A stretch of DNA of 28,979 nucleotides, taken from an uncultured Lachnospiraceae bacterium (GTDB lineage Bacteria; Bacillota; Clostridia; Lachnospirales; Lachnospiraceae). Below are positions 21,496 through 28,304 of this stretch, piece by piece. Under the pieces are notes generated by a model that had not been told where the DNA came from, did not search any database, and saw only the letters and a list, made by a program, of their open reading frames with translations. A program made the translations under genes and the position numbers. The stretch spans positions 1-28,979 of the forward strand of contig CAJUBE010000046.1 in NCBI GenBank assembly GCA_910584725.1, read 5' to 3'. Position 1 is the stretch's first letter. Each line of letters opens with the position of its first letter.

Positions 21496-21529
21496 AAAAA
21501 GCCTGACAGCGGTGTAGTCAGGCTTTTTC
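21495..21529. terminator. Bidirectional terminator between convergent genes
   Basis: GAAAAAGCCTGAC (21495-21507) and GTCAGGCTTTTTC (21517-21529) form a perfect 13-pair stem with a nine-base loop, with A and T runs in the arms on both sides. It starts on the last base of the hipA stop and ends two bases before the stop of the opposite gene. Confidence 0.92.
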
Positions 21530-21531
21530 TG

Positions 21532-22137
21532 TCATGGCAGGGGCTGCCTGATGATTTCCAGCATCGCCGCGATATCCTCTGCCGCCATCGTCACTTTTGA
21601 CTTTTCGATCAGGATGTTTCCTCCTGTCATAATGTAGGACGGCATGATCCGGATTCCCTCGTAATAGAGTTCGCTGTTTCGCAGTTTGTAGGTGGAAATG
21701 GCGGGAACCGCGTTTTTCTTTGATGCTTTTTTCGTAATCATGTTAAAAGCCTTCTTTGCCACATCACCCATAAGCATAATGACCTTTACGTTGGGAAATA
21801 AAGAAAGCTCCGCTTCCAGACAGGGCAGGCTGTTTTCAATGCTGCACTTATCAATGGTGTATTCTGACTTAGGAGTTTTTACGGCGTTTGTGATATAGAT
21901 TCCCAGTTCCAATATGTCCTGTATGGAAGTAACCTTCGCCCCTGCCATCTGAAATAGCGGAATCGTTGTATCCAGATAATCGGCGTCGGCGGCTCCGTAA
22001 AAATCCTGTGAGGGGTCGGAGGGGACGACCTCATTGATCATAATTGCCCTGACCGTGAGCGGGTCGATTTCAATACTGTTCAGATAGATGCCGTTTGCTA
22101 TGCCTGATTTCGTTTCAAGTTCCGTTTTTATATTCAT
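21532..22137 (-). CDS. Uracil-DNA glycosylase family protein
   Basis: A 201-residue protein of the uracil-DNA glycosylase superfamily. Visible segments are VRAIMINEVVPSDPSQDFYG near the N-terminus (the catalytic-loop position), ITNAVKTPKSEYTI in the middle, VIMLMGDVAKKAFN as the central strand and helix, and a C-terminal PSYIMTGGN where the family's His-containing DNA loop would be expected but no His is seen. Members remove uracil or related bases from DNA. The altered C-terminal loop means activity on uracil is not assured. Start is an ATG with GGAG close by. It converges on hipA. Confidence 0.72.
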   Translation of the reverse strand: MNIKTELETKSGIANGIYLNSIEIDPLTVRAIMINEVVPSDPSQDFYGAADADYLDTTIPLFQMAGAKVTSIQDILELGIYITNAVKTPKSEYTIDKCSIENSLPCLEAELSLFPNVKVIMLMGDVAKKAFNMITKKASKKNAVPAISTYKLRNSELYYEGIRIMPSYIMTGGNILIEKSKVTMAAEDIAAMLEIIRQPLP

Positions 22138-22183
22138 ATCTCCATGCTCCTTTTTGCAGTCTGGATGCTAATAGGATAACACA

Positions 22184-22212
22184 AAAAAGGTGACATCTTG
22201 TGTCAACTTTTT
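22184..22212 (-). terminator. Hairpin upstream of the glycosylase gene
   Basis: AAAAAG-G-TGACA (22184-22195) pairs with TGTCA-A-CTTTTT (22201-22212), 11 pairs with one internal mismatch. On the minus strand it ends in a T run and could terminate the decayed HAD gene. A TTGACA on the minus strand within it could instead be a -35 box for the glycosylase gene. Confidence 0.45.
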
Positions 22213-22229
22213 GGAAAAGGAATAAATGT

Positions 22230-22627
22230 TTAAAAAGCATGAGTTTCCTGAGTTTTCAATACTTCTAATAATTCATACAAATTGTTAATGCTATCCTTTT
22301 CTTCATCTCCAATAAAAATCAGTTTTTCAACAGGCGTGCCAGATTTTTCGGCAATCATTTGTAATCCTCTGCAATTCGGTTTCCGATATCCCGAAACAGA
22401 GGATGAGACATAATAATCAAAATAACCCAATAATTCCGAGATATCCTGTTTGAAAGATTGCGATATCTATATGCCACGGTTCCAATAATTTTGTAAAAAT
22501 ATACGCTGCGGAATACTCAATCTCCCGACCACTAATGCGCGGGTTAAATTCCTAAATCCACCCACGAATCAGGCATTCCGACATACTGCATCAATGTTCC
22601 GCCCAAATCAAAAACTACCGTTTTCAT
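22230..22627 (-). pseudogene. HAD-family phosphatase, decayed
   Basis: On the minus strand, an ATG at 22627 opens the HAD motif I, TVVFDLGGTLMQYVGMPDSW, but a stop follows after 27 codons (DLGI then TAA). Recognisable HAD sequence continues in other frames, with ISGREIEYSAAYIFTKLLEPW, then GYFDYYVSSSVSGYRKPN and VEKLIFIGDEEKD (motif IV) at 22230-22430. The C-terminus also jumps from motif IV straight to a tail helix (LYELLEVL), suggesting another deletion. At least two lesions are therefore visible. The parent would have been a 200-residue HAD-IA phosphatase. It lies directly behind an intact HAD gene on the same strand. Confidence 0.8.
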
Positions 22628-22647
22628 AGCTACTTGGTTTCTCACAT

Positions 22648-23157
22648 TCACAATTTTAGATTACCAGTCAGAATTTTTACAGCCTGTTTTACATCCTCTG
22701 GTGTCAGCCCGATTGTCTGGTCCGTTTTCACTTGATGCCATCTGATCTGTTCATTGTGCAAATCGAGATCGTCAAGGACGACCCATCCCATAACATTATT
22801 ATGTAAACTTATCCACAACAGAATCTCGTCGGCTTTTACCAGACTGAATTTCTTTGTTTTTCTGATTTCTTCAGTAGCTAAATCTGGCGTTACCCCGCTG
22901 ATGGACAAATTTTCCTTTGCCAATAATTCTGCCAGTTTCGCGGCTTCTGTGCATAGTGGTTTTAATTTGGCGTCAAACCAGAAACGCCAGCCGGAATGAA
23001 GAATGATTTCTGCATCTGTCTCTTTTACCAAACGTGCCAGTAGTTCGATTTTTTCCGCATCAATCAATGTGCCATCACTGATTTCCGTCTGGTGACTGTC
23101 ATTCCAGAAATAGGAATTGAGCACACCGTCTATATCCAGAAATAAAACCTTTGACAT
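22648..23157 (-). CDS. HAD-domain protein of the HAD_SAK_2 type
   Basis: A 169-residue compact HAD-fold protein. Motif I is KVLFLDIDGVLNSYFW (Asp8 and Asp10). The second motif is EIILHSGWRFWF with Ser. The C-terminal acidic motif is WVVLDDLDL, followed by HQVKTDQTIGLTPEDVKQA, a pattern typical of the HAD domain also found in 'Swiss army knife' RNA-repair proteins. There is no cap domain. It probably acts as a small phosphatase; a link to RNA repair is known only for fused relatives. AAGGAG lies about 12 bases ahead of the start, a rather long spacing. It sits just downstream of the disrupted type III toxin gene. Confidence 0.8.
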   Translation of the reverse strand: MSKVLFLDIDGVLNSYFWNDSHQTEISDGTLIDAEKIELLARLVKETDAEIILHSGWRFWFDAKLKPLCTEAAKLAELLAKENLSISGVTPDLATEEIRKTKKFSLVKADEILLWISLHNNVMGWVVLDDLDLHNEQIRWHQVKTDQTIGLTPEDVKQAVKILTGNLKL

Positions 23158-23228
23158 GATATTTTGGTTCTCCTTGTAAGTATCTTTATTTTAGGAAAAA
23201 ATATAACGTCTGTTTGGGTGAGAATAAA

Positions 23229-23652
23229 TTATCGATACATTTTGCATTTCTCTTCAAGTAATAGGAAATCGTTACACCTTTTTGCTAATGCAGTGGAAGT
23301 TCCTTTGTTAATTTTATGCTTATATAGTTCCCATGCATTATTTCTTATTTTGTCCTGAAGTTTTCTGATGATACGATATTCAGTCATTAATAATTTTTTG
23401 AAACATATTATTGATATTAATTACTGCGTAGTTGCCAACTTTTATAAAATCTAATCCATTTTTCATTTTTTCATGCTTGGCTTTAAAGGAGGATAATGGA
23501 GCAAAGTAATTCATGTCATTTACATTTAAAATAACGCCAATATATTTTCGATTATTTTGTTGTCCGGGCTGTTTATTATGAAATAGATGGGGAGCATATG
23601 GTAAAAGATAGTTTATGTATTCTGGATTGACTTCATATAATTCAATAGACAA
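23229..23652 (-). pseudogene. Type III toxin (ToxN/AbiQ/CptN family), disrupted
   Basis: This is the endoribonuclease toxin of a type III toxin-antitoxin locus, inactivated. On the minus strand, TTG 23652 has AGGAGG (23661-23666) eight bases ahead. The first part contains EVNPEYINYLLPYAPHLF, RKYIGVILNVNDMNYFAPLS and SFKAKHEKM, the family's Y(F/L)APL(S/T)S-x-K-x-KH core, then YAVININNM, and it stops at 23380 after 90 codons. The family's C-terminus continues in the +1 frame from about 23400 to a stop at 23229: KKLLMTEYRIIRKLQDKIRN, then ALAKRCNDFLLLEEKCKMY. Both parts together give about 140 residues against about 170 in intact relatives. A deletion of roughly 30 codons with a frame change near 23400-23406 explains this. 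The antitoxin RNA array upstream remains complete. Confidence 0.85.
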
Positions 23653-23674
23653 TAAAAAATCCTCCTGCTTATAG

Positions 23675-23698
23675 AAAATGGGGCGGAACCCCGCCCCA
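23675..23698 (-). terminator. Attenuating terminator between type III antitoxin RNA and toxin gene
   Basis: On the minus strand TGGGGCGG and CCGCCCCA (23698-23679) pair perfectly around a four-base loop, followed by TTTT (23678-23675). Known type III loci have such a terminator between the RNA repeats and the toxin to set their ratio. Confidence 0.85.
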
Positions 23699-23807
23699 CT
23701 GTTACGCTCGCGCTTAGAGTGGCGAAACACTCGCTTATAACTGTCTCGCTTAAGGGCTGAGATATGCCCGCTCATAACTGTCTCTGTTAAAGGTCGAGAT
23801 ATACCTG
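23699..23807 (-). ncRNA. Type III antitoxin RNA: three tandem repeats of 35-37 bases
   Basis: On the minus strand three head-to-tail units lie without spacers: 23807-23771 (37 bases), 23770-23734 (37) and 23733-23699 (35). Each opens with a small hairpin whose arms differ but still pair: AGGT/ACCT, GGGC/GCCC and GAGTG/CACTC. Each continues with a TTAA-CAGAGACAGTTATGAG type segment (AGCGAGACAGTTATAAG, AAGCGCGAGCGTAACAG). This covariation shows selection on RNA structure. Part of a further unit (CTTAACAG) precedes the first. ToxI and AntiQ RNAs have the same plan (units of 35-36 bases, cut by the toxin and folded as pseudoknots around it). Toxin identity downstream confirms the assignment. Confidence 0.88.
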
Positions 23808-23837
23808 CTGTTAAGCCTTGGGCATTAACTTACATTT

Positions 23838-23866
23838 ATTATACGCAAAAAATTTTTTTATAGCAA
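23838..23866 (-). promoter_or_regulatory. Promoter of the type III antitoxin RNA
   Basis: On the minus strand TTGCTA (23866-23861), a 17-base spacer and a perfect TATAAT (23843-23838). Transcription would begin near 23831, about 24 bases before the first full repeat. Confidence 0.8.
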
Positions 23867-23901
23867 TAGTTTTTTATGGGTCGATAGATATTATATGACC
23901 G

Positions 23902-24462
23902 CTACATCGGCTTCAAATTCCGATTCAGTCTGTCCACCATCCACACAATCCGCTTTTCCCGTCCGGCGTCCGTCTTTGCGTCGAGGTACGCTTTCGTGTA
24001 AGTCTTTTTAACAGATGGGGACATAGCCAGAAAGTTCGTGTAAGCAGGCTCATATTCTTTTAACAGAGCGGAGAGCATTTCAATCTGCTCCTCCGTAACT
24101 GCCGCGGGTTTTGGCTTGTCCCACTGTCCGTTCTGTTTCGCCTCCTCGATTTTCTTTCTGCCGTGGTCGGTCATAATGCCCCGTTCTTCCAGTTCTTTGA
24201 CCAGCGCCTTGTTTTTCTCAGACCATTTGCTGTTTTCCCGGCGCTGCGAAAAGTATTTGTGATAACTTTTCTCGTCGATGCTCTGCATCTGCCCGTCAAT
24301 CCACCCGAAGCAGAGGGCTTCTTCCAGCGCCTCTCCGGCTTTCAGTGTTTTCGGTCCGCCCGCTTTGCCAAATAAGAGCCAGACGCCGTCTTCTGAGAGG
24401 CAGTTGCCGGTAAGCCAGTTTCTAAATTCTTCTCTGGTGGAGAAGTGTAGGGTGTCGTTCAT
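23902..24462 (-). CDS. YdeI/OmpD-associated family protein
   Basis: A 186-residue soluble protein of the YdeI/OmdA family. Typical segments are DTLHFSTREEFRNWL at the start, GVWLLFGKAGG, then LEEALCFGWIDGQMQSID and KYFSQRRENSKWSEKNKALV, and a conserved C-terminal helix bundle with AYTNFLAMSPSVKKTY and VDRLNRNLKP. The family is widespread and linked to tolerance of antimicrobial peptides or bacteriocins in a few species; the biochemical role is unknown. I start at ATG 24462, with AGGAGG (24468-24473) five bases ahead, instead of an upstream ATG. It is transcribed toward the type III locus. Confidence 0.88.
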   Translation of the reverse strand: MNDTLHFSTREEFRNWLTGNCLSEDGVWLLFGKAGGPKTLKAGEALEEALCFGWIDGQMQSIDEKSYHKYFSQRRENSKWSEKNKALVKELEERGIMTDHGRKKIEEAKQNGQWDKPKPAAVTEEQIEMLSALLKEYEPAYTNFLAMSPSVKKTYTKAYLDAKTDAGREKRIVWMVDRLNRNLKPM

Positions 24463-24583
24463 GTTGTCCTCCTTTTGCTGGCAAAAGCAGCATACGTTCA
24501 CTTATATTTACTTTACTCTGAAGTTTATATCAAGGCAATCATTTTTTAATGGGAAAAAGAAGAGCGTGGAAGGATAAAAAGGA

Positions 24584-24611
24584 TTGACTTTCAGTGTCCG
24601 TGTGTTACGAT
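24584..24611 (+). promoter_or_regulatory. Promoter of the PAS chemoreceptor-like gene
   Basis: TTGACT (24584-24589), a 16-base spacer and TACGAT (24606-24611). The start codon used is about 105 bases further on. Confidence 0.5.
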
Positions 24612-24716
24612 GAATTTATCATGATTTTACAGGGCTGAATTGTATGTTTTGTAGATTCGCAGAATGTAAAAGACTCTATGGGAACTTTGCGGCGCATTGG
24701 GAAAGGGGTAAATGGG

Positions 24717-26228
24717 ATGTGGAAGAGAAAGAAATGGGATGAATGGCAGGGGCAGTTATCACAGGAATTGGGGATACAGATGCAGAAATCTTTTCAGGTC
24801 GGTGTATTTGAAGAGATTACAAATCCTGAAATCCTGCAGGAAGCGCCTGAAACAATGAAGTCGCTCAACAGCCTGTTGAACTGTGCCAATCTGCTGTTAA
24901 ACCATGCGAGAGAAAATATGACAATGCTGAACCGGATCAATCATTCCGGTATGTGGTCCATGTATTTCGGGAATGGGCTGGAGATCAGCCGTGTCATGTA
25001 TACAGAGGAGTTTCGTGAAATTACGGGCTACACGAACCGCGGAGAGCTGGAAGATACTTTGGAAGCGTGGACGGATAAAATCTATTCACCGGATAAAGAC
25101 CGCGTCATGCGGGAATTTTATGACACCATCAAGGACAACACGGGGCAGAAAGTGTTTGACGTGGAATATCGGCTGGAGACGAAGAATAACGGGCTGCGTT
25201 GGCTGCGTATGGCGGGAGAGGTGGTGCGGCGCGGCGGAAAACCCTTTGAGTTTATCGGCATTATCACGGATATCACAGTCGCCCACAACAATGCCGCGGA
25301 GCTTGATGTTTCCACAAAGCGGCATGACGCGATTGACTCGATTCTCAATGAGGGCTCGTGGAGTATGAATGTGGTGGACGGCGACATTGCCAATCCGGAA
25401 AATCCTTTCTGGTATTCCGAGCAGTTTCGGAGACTGCTTGGATTTCATTCCGAACAGGATTTCCCCAATTCGCCCGATTCTTATTCCAATTTAATCCATG
25501 AAGACGACAGAAGACGTGTCATGGAGGCGATTTTGCATTATGTGAAGTCGGGAACGCAGCATCCGGCACTACAGCAGGAGTTTCAGATTCGCCATGCGGA
25601 CGGCGCATACCGCTGGTTTCAGATGACAGTCACCGCAGTGTTTGATTCTTCCCACAAACCGATCGTTTTAGCGGCAACGGCGCTGGATGTGACCGAGCAG
25701 AAACGCAGCAGGGAGATTTTTGAAGCGGATATGGGAAGGAGCATCCAAAGTCTTGCTGAAGGGCTTGATAAGATAAGCGCGGTCGTTGCGGACACTACGG
25801 CGGATATGCAGGATCTGAATGAAAAGCAGGACAGCATCACAAAGGCGGCGGCTGCCGTGAATGAGAAGGTGAAAGAATCTCTTGAGATTATTTCACTGAT
25901 TCAGGAGATTGCTTCCCAGACGAACCTGTTATCCCTGAACGCCTCCATCGAAGCGGCAAGGGCGGGAGAAGCCGGACGGGGCTTTGCCGTGGTTGCGGAT
26001 GAAGTAGGTAAATTAGCGGTTTCCTGTAACGAGACGTCCGAACATATTTCCCGGAGCCTGGATGAAATGCGGCAGGCGATCGAGCAGATTCTTTCCAAAA
26101 TCGAGGGCATGGACCACGCCGTACTGGCACAGTCCGCCAATATGGGAAAGATCAAAGATATGACGCAGGAACTGAATGCACTGTGTGATGAGGAGAAGAA
26201 CATAGCGCAGACGGTGTTCGCGGAGTAA
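24717..26228 (+). CDS. Soluble methyl-accepting chemotaxis-like protein with two PAS domains
   Basis: A 503-residue cytoplasmic signalling protein without membrane segments. After a helical N-terminus (about 1-75) come PAS domain 1 (about 80-195, SGMWSMYFGNGLEISRVMYT ... FEFIGIITDIT) and PAS domain 2 (about 215-330, GSWSMNVVDGDI ... IVLAATALDVTEQK). A coiled coil follows, ending in the receptor hairpin tip IASQTNLLSLNASIEAARAG then EAGRGFAVVADEVGKLA. The tip is the CheA/CheW contact of chemoreceptors. The helical arms around it are much shorter than in standard receptors. The ATG at 24717 has AAAGGGG eight bases ahead; an earlier in-frame ATG at 24678 has none. PAS domains may sense redox state or a small ligand. 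No chemotaxis genes are nearby. Confidence 0.88.
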   Translation: MWKRKKWDEWQGQLSQELGIQMQKSFQVGVFEEITNPEILQEAPETMKSLNSLLNCANLLLNHARENMTMLNRINHSGMWSMYFGNGLEISRVMYTEEFREITGYTNRGELEDTLEAWTDKIYSPDKDRVMREFYDTIKDNTGQKVFDVEYRLETKNNGLRWLRMAGEVVRRGGKPFEFIGIITDITVAHNNAAELDVSTKRHDAIDSILNEGSWSMNVVDGDIANPENPFWYSEQFRRLLGFHSEQDFPNSPDSYSNLIHEDDRRRVMEAILHYVKSGTQHPALQQEFQIRHADGAYRWFQMTVTAVFDSSHKPIVLAATALDVTEQKRSREIFEADMGRSIQSLAEGLDKISAVVADTTADMQDLNEKQDSITKAAAAVNEKVKESLEIISLIQEIASQTNLLSLNASIEAARAGEAGRGFAVVADEVGKLAVSCNETSEHISRSLDEMRQAIEQILSKIEGMDHAVLAQSANMGKIKDMTQELNALCDEEKNIAQTVFAE

Positions 26229-26257
26229 AAAAAAGATGGGGCGGAATTTCCGCCCCA
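26227..26257 (-). terminator. glnA terminator overlapping the opposite gene's stop
   Basis: TGGGGCGGAA and TTCCGCCCCA (26237-26257) form a perfect 10-pair stem. On the minus strand this is followed after two bases by eight T (26234-26227), whose complement includes the TAA stop of the convergent gene. The stem sequence resembles the type III terminator at 23679-23698. Confidence 0.85.
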
Positions 26258-26269
26258 CCCCGCGCCGAG

Positions 26270-26307
26270 TCCGCGAAGCGGATCTCGCAATTGAGCGAAG
26301 CTCAATT
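26270..26307. repeat. Two short-loop hairpins between glnA and its terminator
   Basis: TCCGC-GAA-GCGGA (26270-26282) and AATTGAGC-GAA-GCTCAATT (26289-26307) share the same three-base loop. They lie directly after the glnA stop on the minus strand. They may stabilise the message or be part of a repetitive element. Confidence 0.7.
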
Positions 26308-26309
26308 TG

Positions 26310-27737
26310 TTATAAATCATAATACATCATAAACTCTGCCGGTGTAGGAATCTGCCCGGCTTCTTTTGATTCCGCGCGTTTTCTTGCAATCCACACGTCG
26401 ATCAGCCGCTCCGGGAACACGCCGTCCTTCGTGAGATAGTCGTGATCTTTCTCCAGTGCATCCAGCGCCTCGTCCAGCGATTTGGGCAGACCTTTTATTT
26501 TCTTCTGCTCTTCCGGGGAGAGGGTGTAGAGGTTAAAGTCGTAGGGACCCCAGCCGTTTGCCGCGGGATCGATCTTCTTCTCGATGCCGTCCAAGCCCGC
26601 CATCAGGATCGCCGCGTAGGCGTAGTAAGGATTGGCGGTGGCGTCAGGGTTTCGCAGCTCGAAACGCTTTGCCTCCGGGGATTTCGCGTAGGCGGGAATA
26701 CGGATGACCGCGCTGCGGTTGGATGTGGCGTAGCCCACCGTCACGGGCGCCTCATAACCGGGCACCAGTCTCTTGAAAGAATTGGTGGAAGGGTTGGTGA
26801 AGGCGCACAGGGACGCGATGTGGGAGAGAAGTCCGCCGATAAAGTAGTGGGCGGTCTGGCTTAAGCCGGAGTAGCCGTTCTCGTCGTAGAAGACGGGATT
26901 GCCGTCCTTCTTAAGAAGCATATGTACATGGAGCCCGTTGCCCGCTTCCTTGTAGATGGGTTTGGGCAGGAAGGTGGCTGTCTTGCCGTCCCGCGCCGCT
27001 ATGTTTTTGATGATATATTTGATGATCATGGTGTTGTCCGCCATGGTGGGCATATCGGCAAGCTCCACCTCGATCTCCATCTGACCGGGACCGCCCACCT
27101 CGTGGTGGTGGTATTTCACTTTGATGCCCCAGTTTTCCATTTCCACACACATACGGCTTCTCAGGTCGTAGCCCACATCCTGGGGCGCGGCGATGTGGTA
27201 GCCGCCGTGGGTCACTTCGTAGCCGTTGTTGCCGGGCGTATCCAGCCGGCAGTTCCAGTCCGCCTGTCTTGTGTCTATCTGATAGGCGCACTGTCTTTTT
27301 GACACTTCGTAGCGGGCGGAGTCGAACAGATAAAATTCAAATTCGGGTCCGATCACCATCTCGTCCGCAACGCCGGTCTTTTTCATGTAATCCATGGCGC
27401 GCAGGCTGACATTTTTCGGGTACTGGTCGAAGGGTGTGTTCTCCCCTTTTCCGATCACACAGACGTTGCCGCACATGGTCAGCGTGGGCACTTCCGCAAA
27501 CGGATCCACGTAGGCAGTATCCGGGTCCGGCAAGAAGACCATATCGCTCTTCTCAACGGGCGCGTACCCGTAGTTGGAACCGTCGAAGCCGATCCCGTAG
27601 ACGAAGACGTTCTCATCAAACCGCTCCACCGGTATGGTGATGTGACGCCAGCGTCCGTCGATGTCTGTCATTTTGAAGTCGATCATGCGGATCGCCTTCT
27701 CCTGACACAGTTTTCTGATTTCTGCACTTTTGTCCAT
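26310..27737 (-). CDS. glnA: Glutamine synthetase, type I
   Basis: A 475-residue glutamine synthetase that makes glutamine from glutamate, ammonia and ATP. Family signatures are clear: FDGSNYGYAPVEKSDM (beta-grasp end), VIGPEFEFYLFD (metal-binding Glu), YHHHEVGGPGQMEIE, then GNGLHVHMLLKKDG, NPSTNSFKRLVPGYEAP (ATP loop), SNRSAVIRIP and RFELRNPDATANPYYAYAA. The segment that carries the feedback-control Arg of Bacillus enzymes (GFVRIEESDM) reads GYAPVEKSDM, so that Arg is absent. NLYTLSPEE retains a Tyr at the adenylylation position of proteobacterial enzymes, but no adenylyltransferase is evident. Start ATG has GGAGG four bases ahead. The leader is unusually rich in hairpins. Confidence 0.96.
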   Translation of the reverse strand: MDKSAEIRKLCQEKAIRMIDFKMTDIDGRWRHITIPVERFDENVFVYGIGFDGSNYGYAPVEKSDMVFLPDPDTAYVDPFAEVPTLTMCGNVCVIGKGENTPFDQYPKNVSLRAMDYMKKTGVADEMVIGPEFEFYLFDSARYEVSKRQCAYQIDTRQADWNCRLDTPGNNGYEVTHGGYHIAAPQDVGYDLRSRMCVEMENWGIKVKYHHHEVGGPGQMEIEVELADMPTMADNTMIIKYIIKNIAARDGKTATFLPKPIYKEAGNGLHVHMLLKKDGNPVFYDENGYSGLSQTAHYFIGGLLSHIASLCAFTNPSTNSFKRLVPGYEAPVTVGYATSNRSAVIRIPAYAKSPEAKRFELRNPDATANPYYAYAAILMAGLDGIEKKIDPAANGWGPYDFNLYTLSPEEQKKIKGLPKSLDEALDALEKDHDYLTKDGVFPERLIDVWIARKRAESKEAGQIPTPAEFMMYYDL

Positions 27738-27754
27738 GATTCCTCCATTCCGAA

Positions 27755-27872
27755 GCGTTCTGTGCTGAGGAACGCGAACCGAATCTCAAATTCGGTTCTG
27801 CGATCAGGAAATTTGTGACGCTTCTGCACAAATTCCGATTGAAAAATAAGGTCATCAGACTTATTTTTCAAT
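27755..27872 (-). promoter_or_regulatory. glnA leader with four consecutive perfect hairpins
   Basis: On the plus strand the stems are GCGTTC/GAACGC (27755-27775), GAACCGAAT/ATTCGGTTC (27776-27798), AATTTGTG/CACAAATT (27810-27834) and ATTGAAAAATAAG/CTTATTTTTCAAT (27838-27872). Loops are 9, 5, 9 and 9 bases. They fill almost the whole space before the glnA ribosome site. No T run marks a classic attenuator. A further hairpin, TTCAGC/GCTGAA with inner GCCTG/CAGGC, lies at 27895-27931. Control of glnA or insertion of a repetitive element are both possible. Confidence 0.7.
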
Positions 27873-28070
27873 TTTATATCCCCCTGTCTGGTTATTCAGC
27901 GGCATGCCTGTGCAAGATGGCAGGCGCTGAATTGTATGTATAATAACACTATACTATAGAAAAAGTGCGACGGTAAAGATGAAATATAAAAATTGAAAGA
28001 ATTGTGCAGCAGATTGTTCTGTATTGGAAAAATGTGATACGCCGAGGAGGCGTGTGTGTGGGAAAAGTCG

Positions 28071-28100
28071 TTGAAAATGCGCCTGCGAAAGTGTTATACT
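28071..28100 (+). promoter_or_regulatory. Promoter of the mmcQ-type gene
   Basis: TTGAAA (28071-28076), an 18-base spacer and TATACT (28095-28100), with TGT before it to give an extended -10. The palindromic element copy C lies downstream and would be in the 5' leader. Confidence 0.6.
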
Positions 28101-28118
28101 GGAAACACTGGGGCGGTA

Positions 28119-28223
28119 GTGTGAGAAATGCGAAAAGTACTTCTAAAGACGTCCCGCCATAGGACGGGACGCCAAGAAGTACTAAGTTTCGCATAAGAGA
28201 ATGCCTGAAATACGGCATTCTCC
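28119..28223 (+). repeat. Intergenic palindromic element, copy C
   Basis: Arms ATGCGAAA + AGTACTTCT (28128-28144) pair with AGAAGTACT + AAG bulge + TTTCGCAT (28175-28194). The inner hairpin is GTCCCG/CGGGAC (28151-28170). The terminal hairpin is GAGAATGCC (28197-28205) with GGCATTCTC (28214-28222). Layout and sequence match copies A and B; the inner hairpin is the variable part. Confidence 0.8.
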
Positions 28224-28304
28224 GCACGGATTTGAGTCACAGCTAAGCTGTGACATGGCGGTTAGAGTGAAAAGTAAGTCTGTGGCTCTGACATGGAGGT
28301 AACC

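Larger units (their letters stand above)
27738..28304. other. Divergent intergenic region between glnA and the mmcQ-type gene
   Basis: No intact gene is seen in these 567 bases. The left third is the hairpin-rich glnA leader. The right third holds a plus-strand promoter, palindromic element copy C and a hairpin GTCACAGCT/AGCTGTGAC (28236-28254). A possible weak glnA promoter (TTTACC, 18 bases, TATAGT on the minus strand, about 27976-27947) lies between them. AGTGTT/AACACT also flanks the plus-strand -10 box. Confidence 0.5.

Noticed and set aside
23653..23775. N-terminal extension of the type III toxin frame through the repeats
   Set aside because: The open frame there reads through the antitoxin repeats and terminator by chance; AGGAGG at 23661-23666 and the family N-terminus both place the start at TTG 23652.
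23699..23807. Tandem repeats considered as a CRISPR array
   Set aside because: Units of 35-37 bases lie head to tail with no spacers, vary in compensating positions and are followed by a terminator and a ToxN/AbiQ-type gene, which fits a type III antitoxin RNA.
27683..27871. 62-codon minus-strand frame through the glnA leader hairpins
   Set aside because: It has a plausible TTG and ribosome site, but composition follows the hairpin sequences and it overlaps glnA out of frame; kept only as a remark on possible leader translation.
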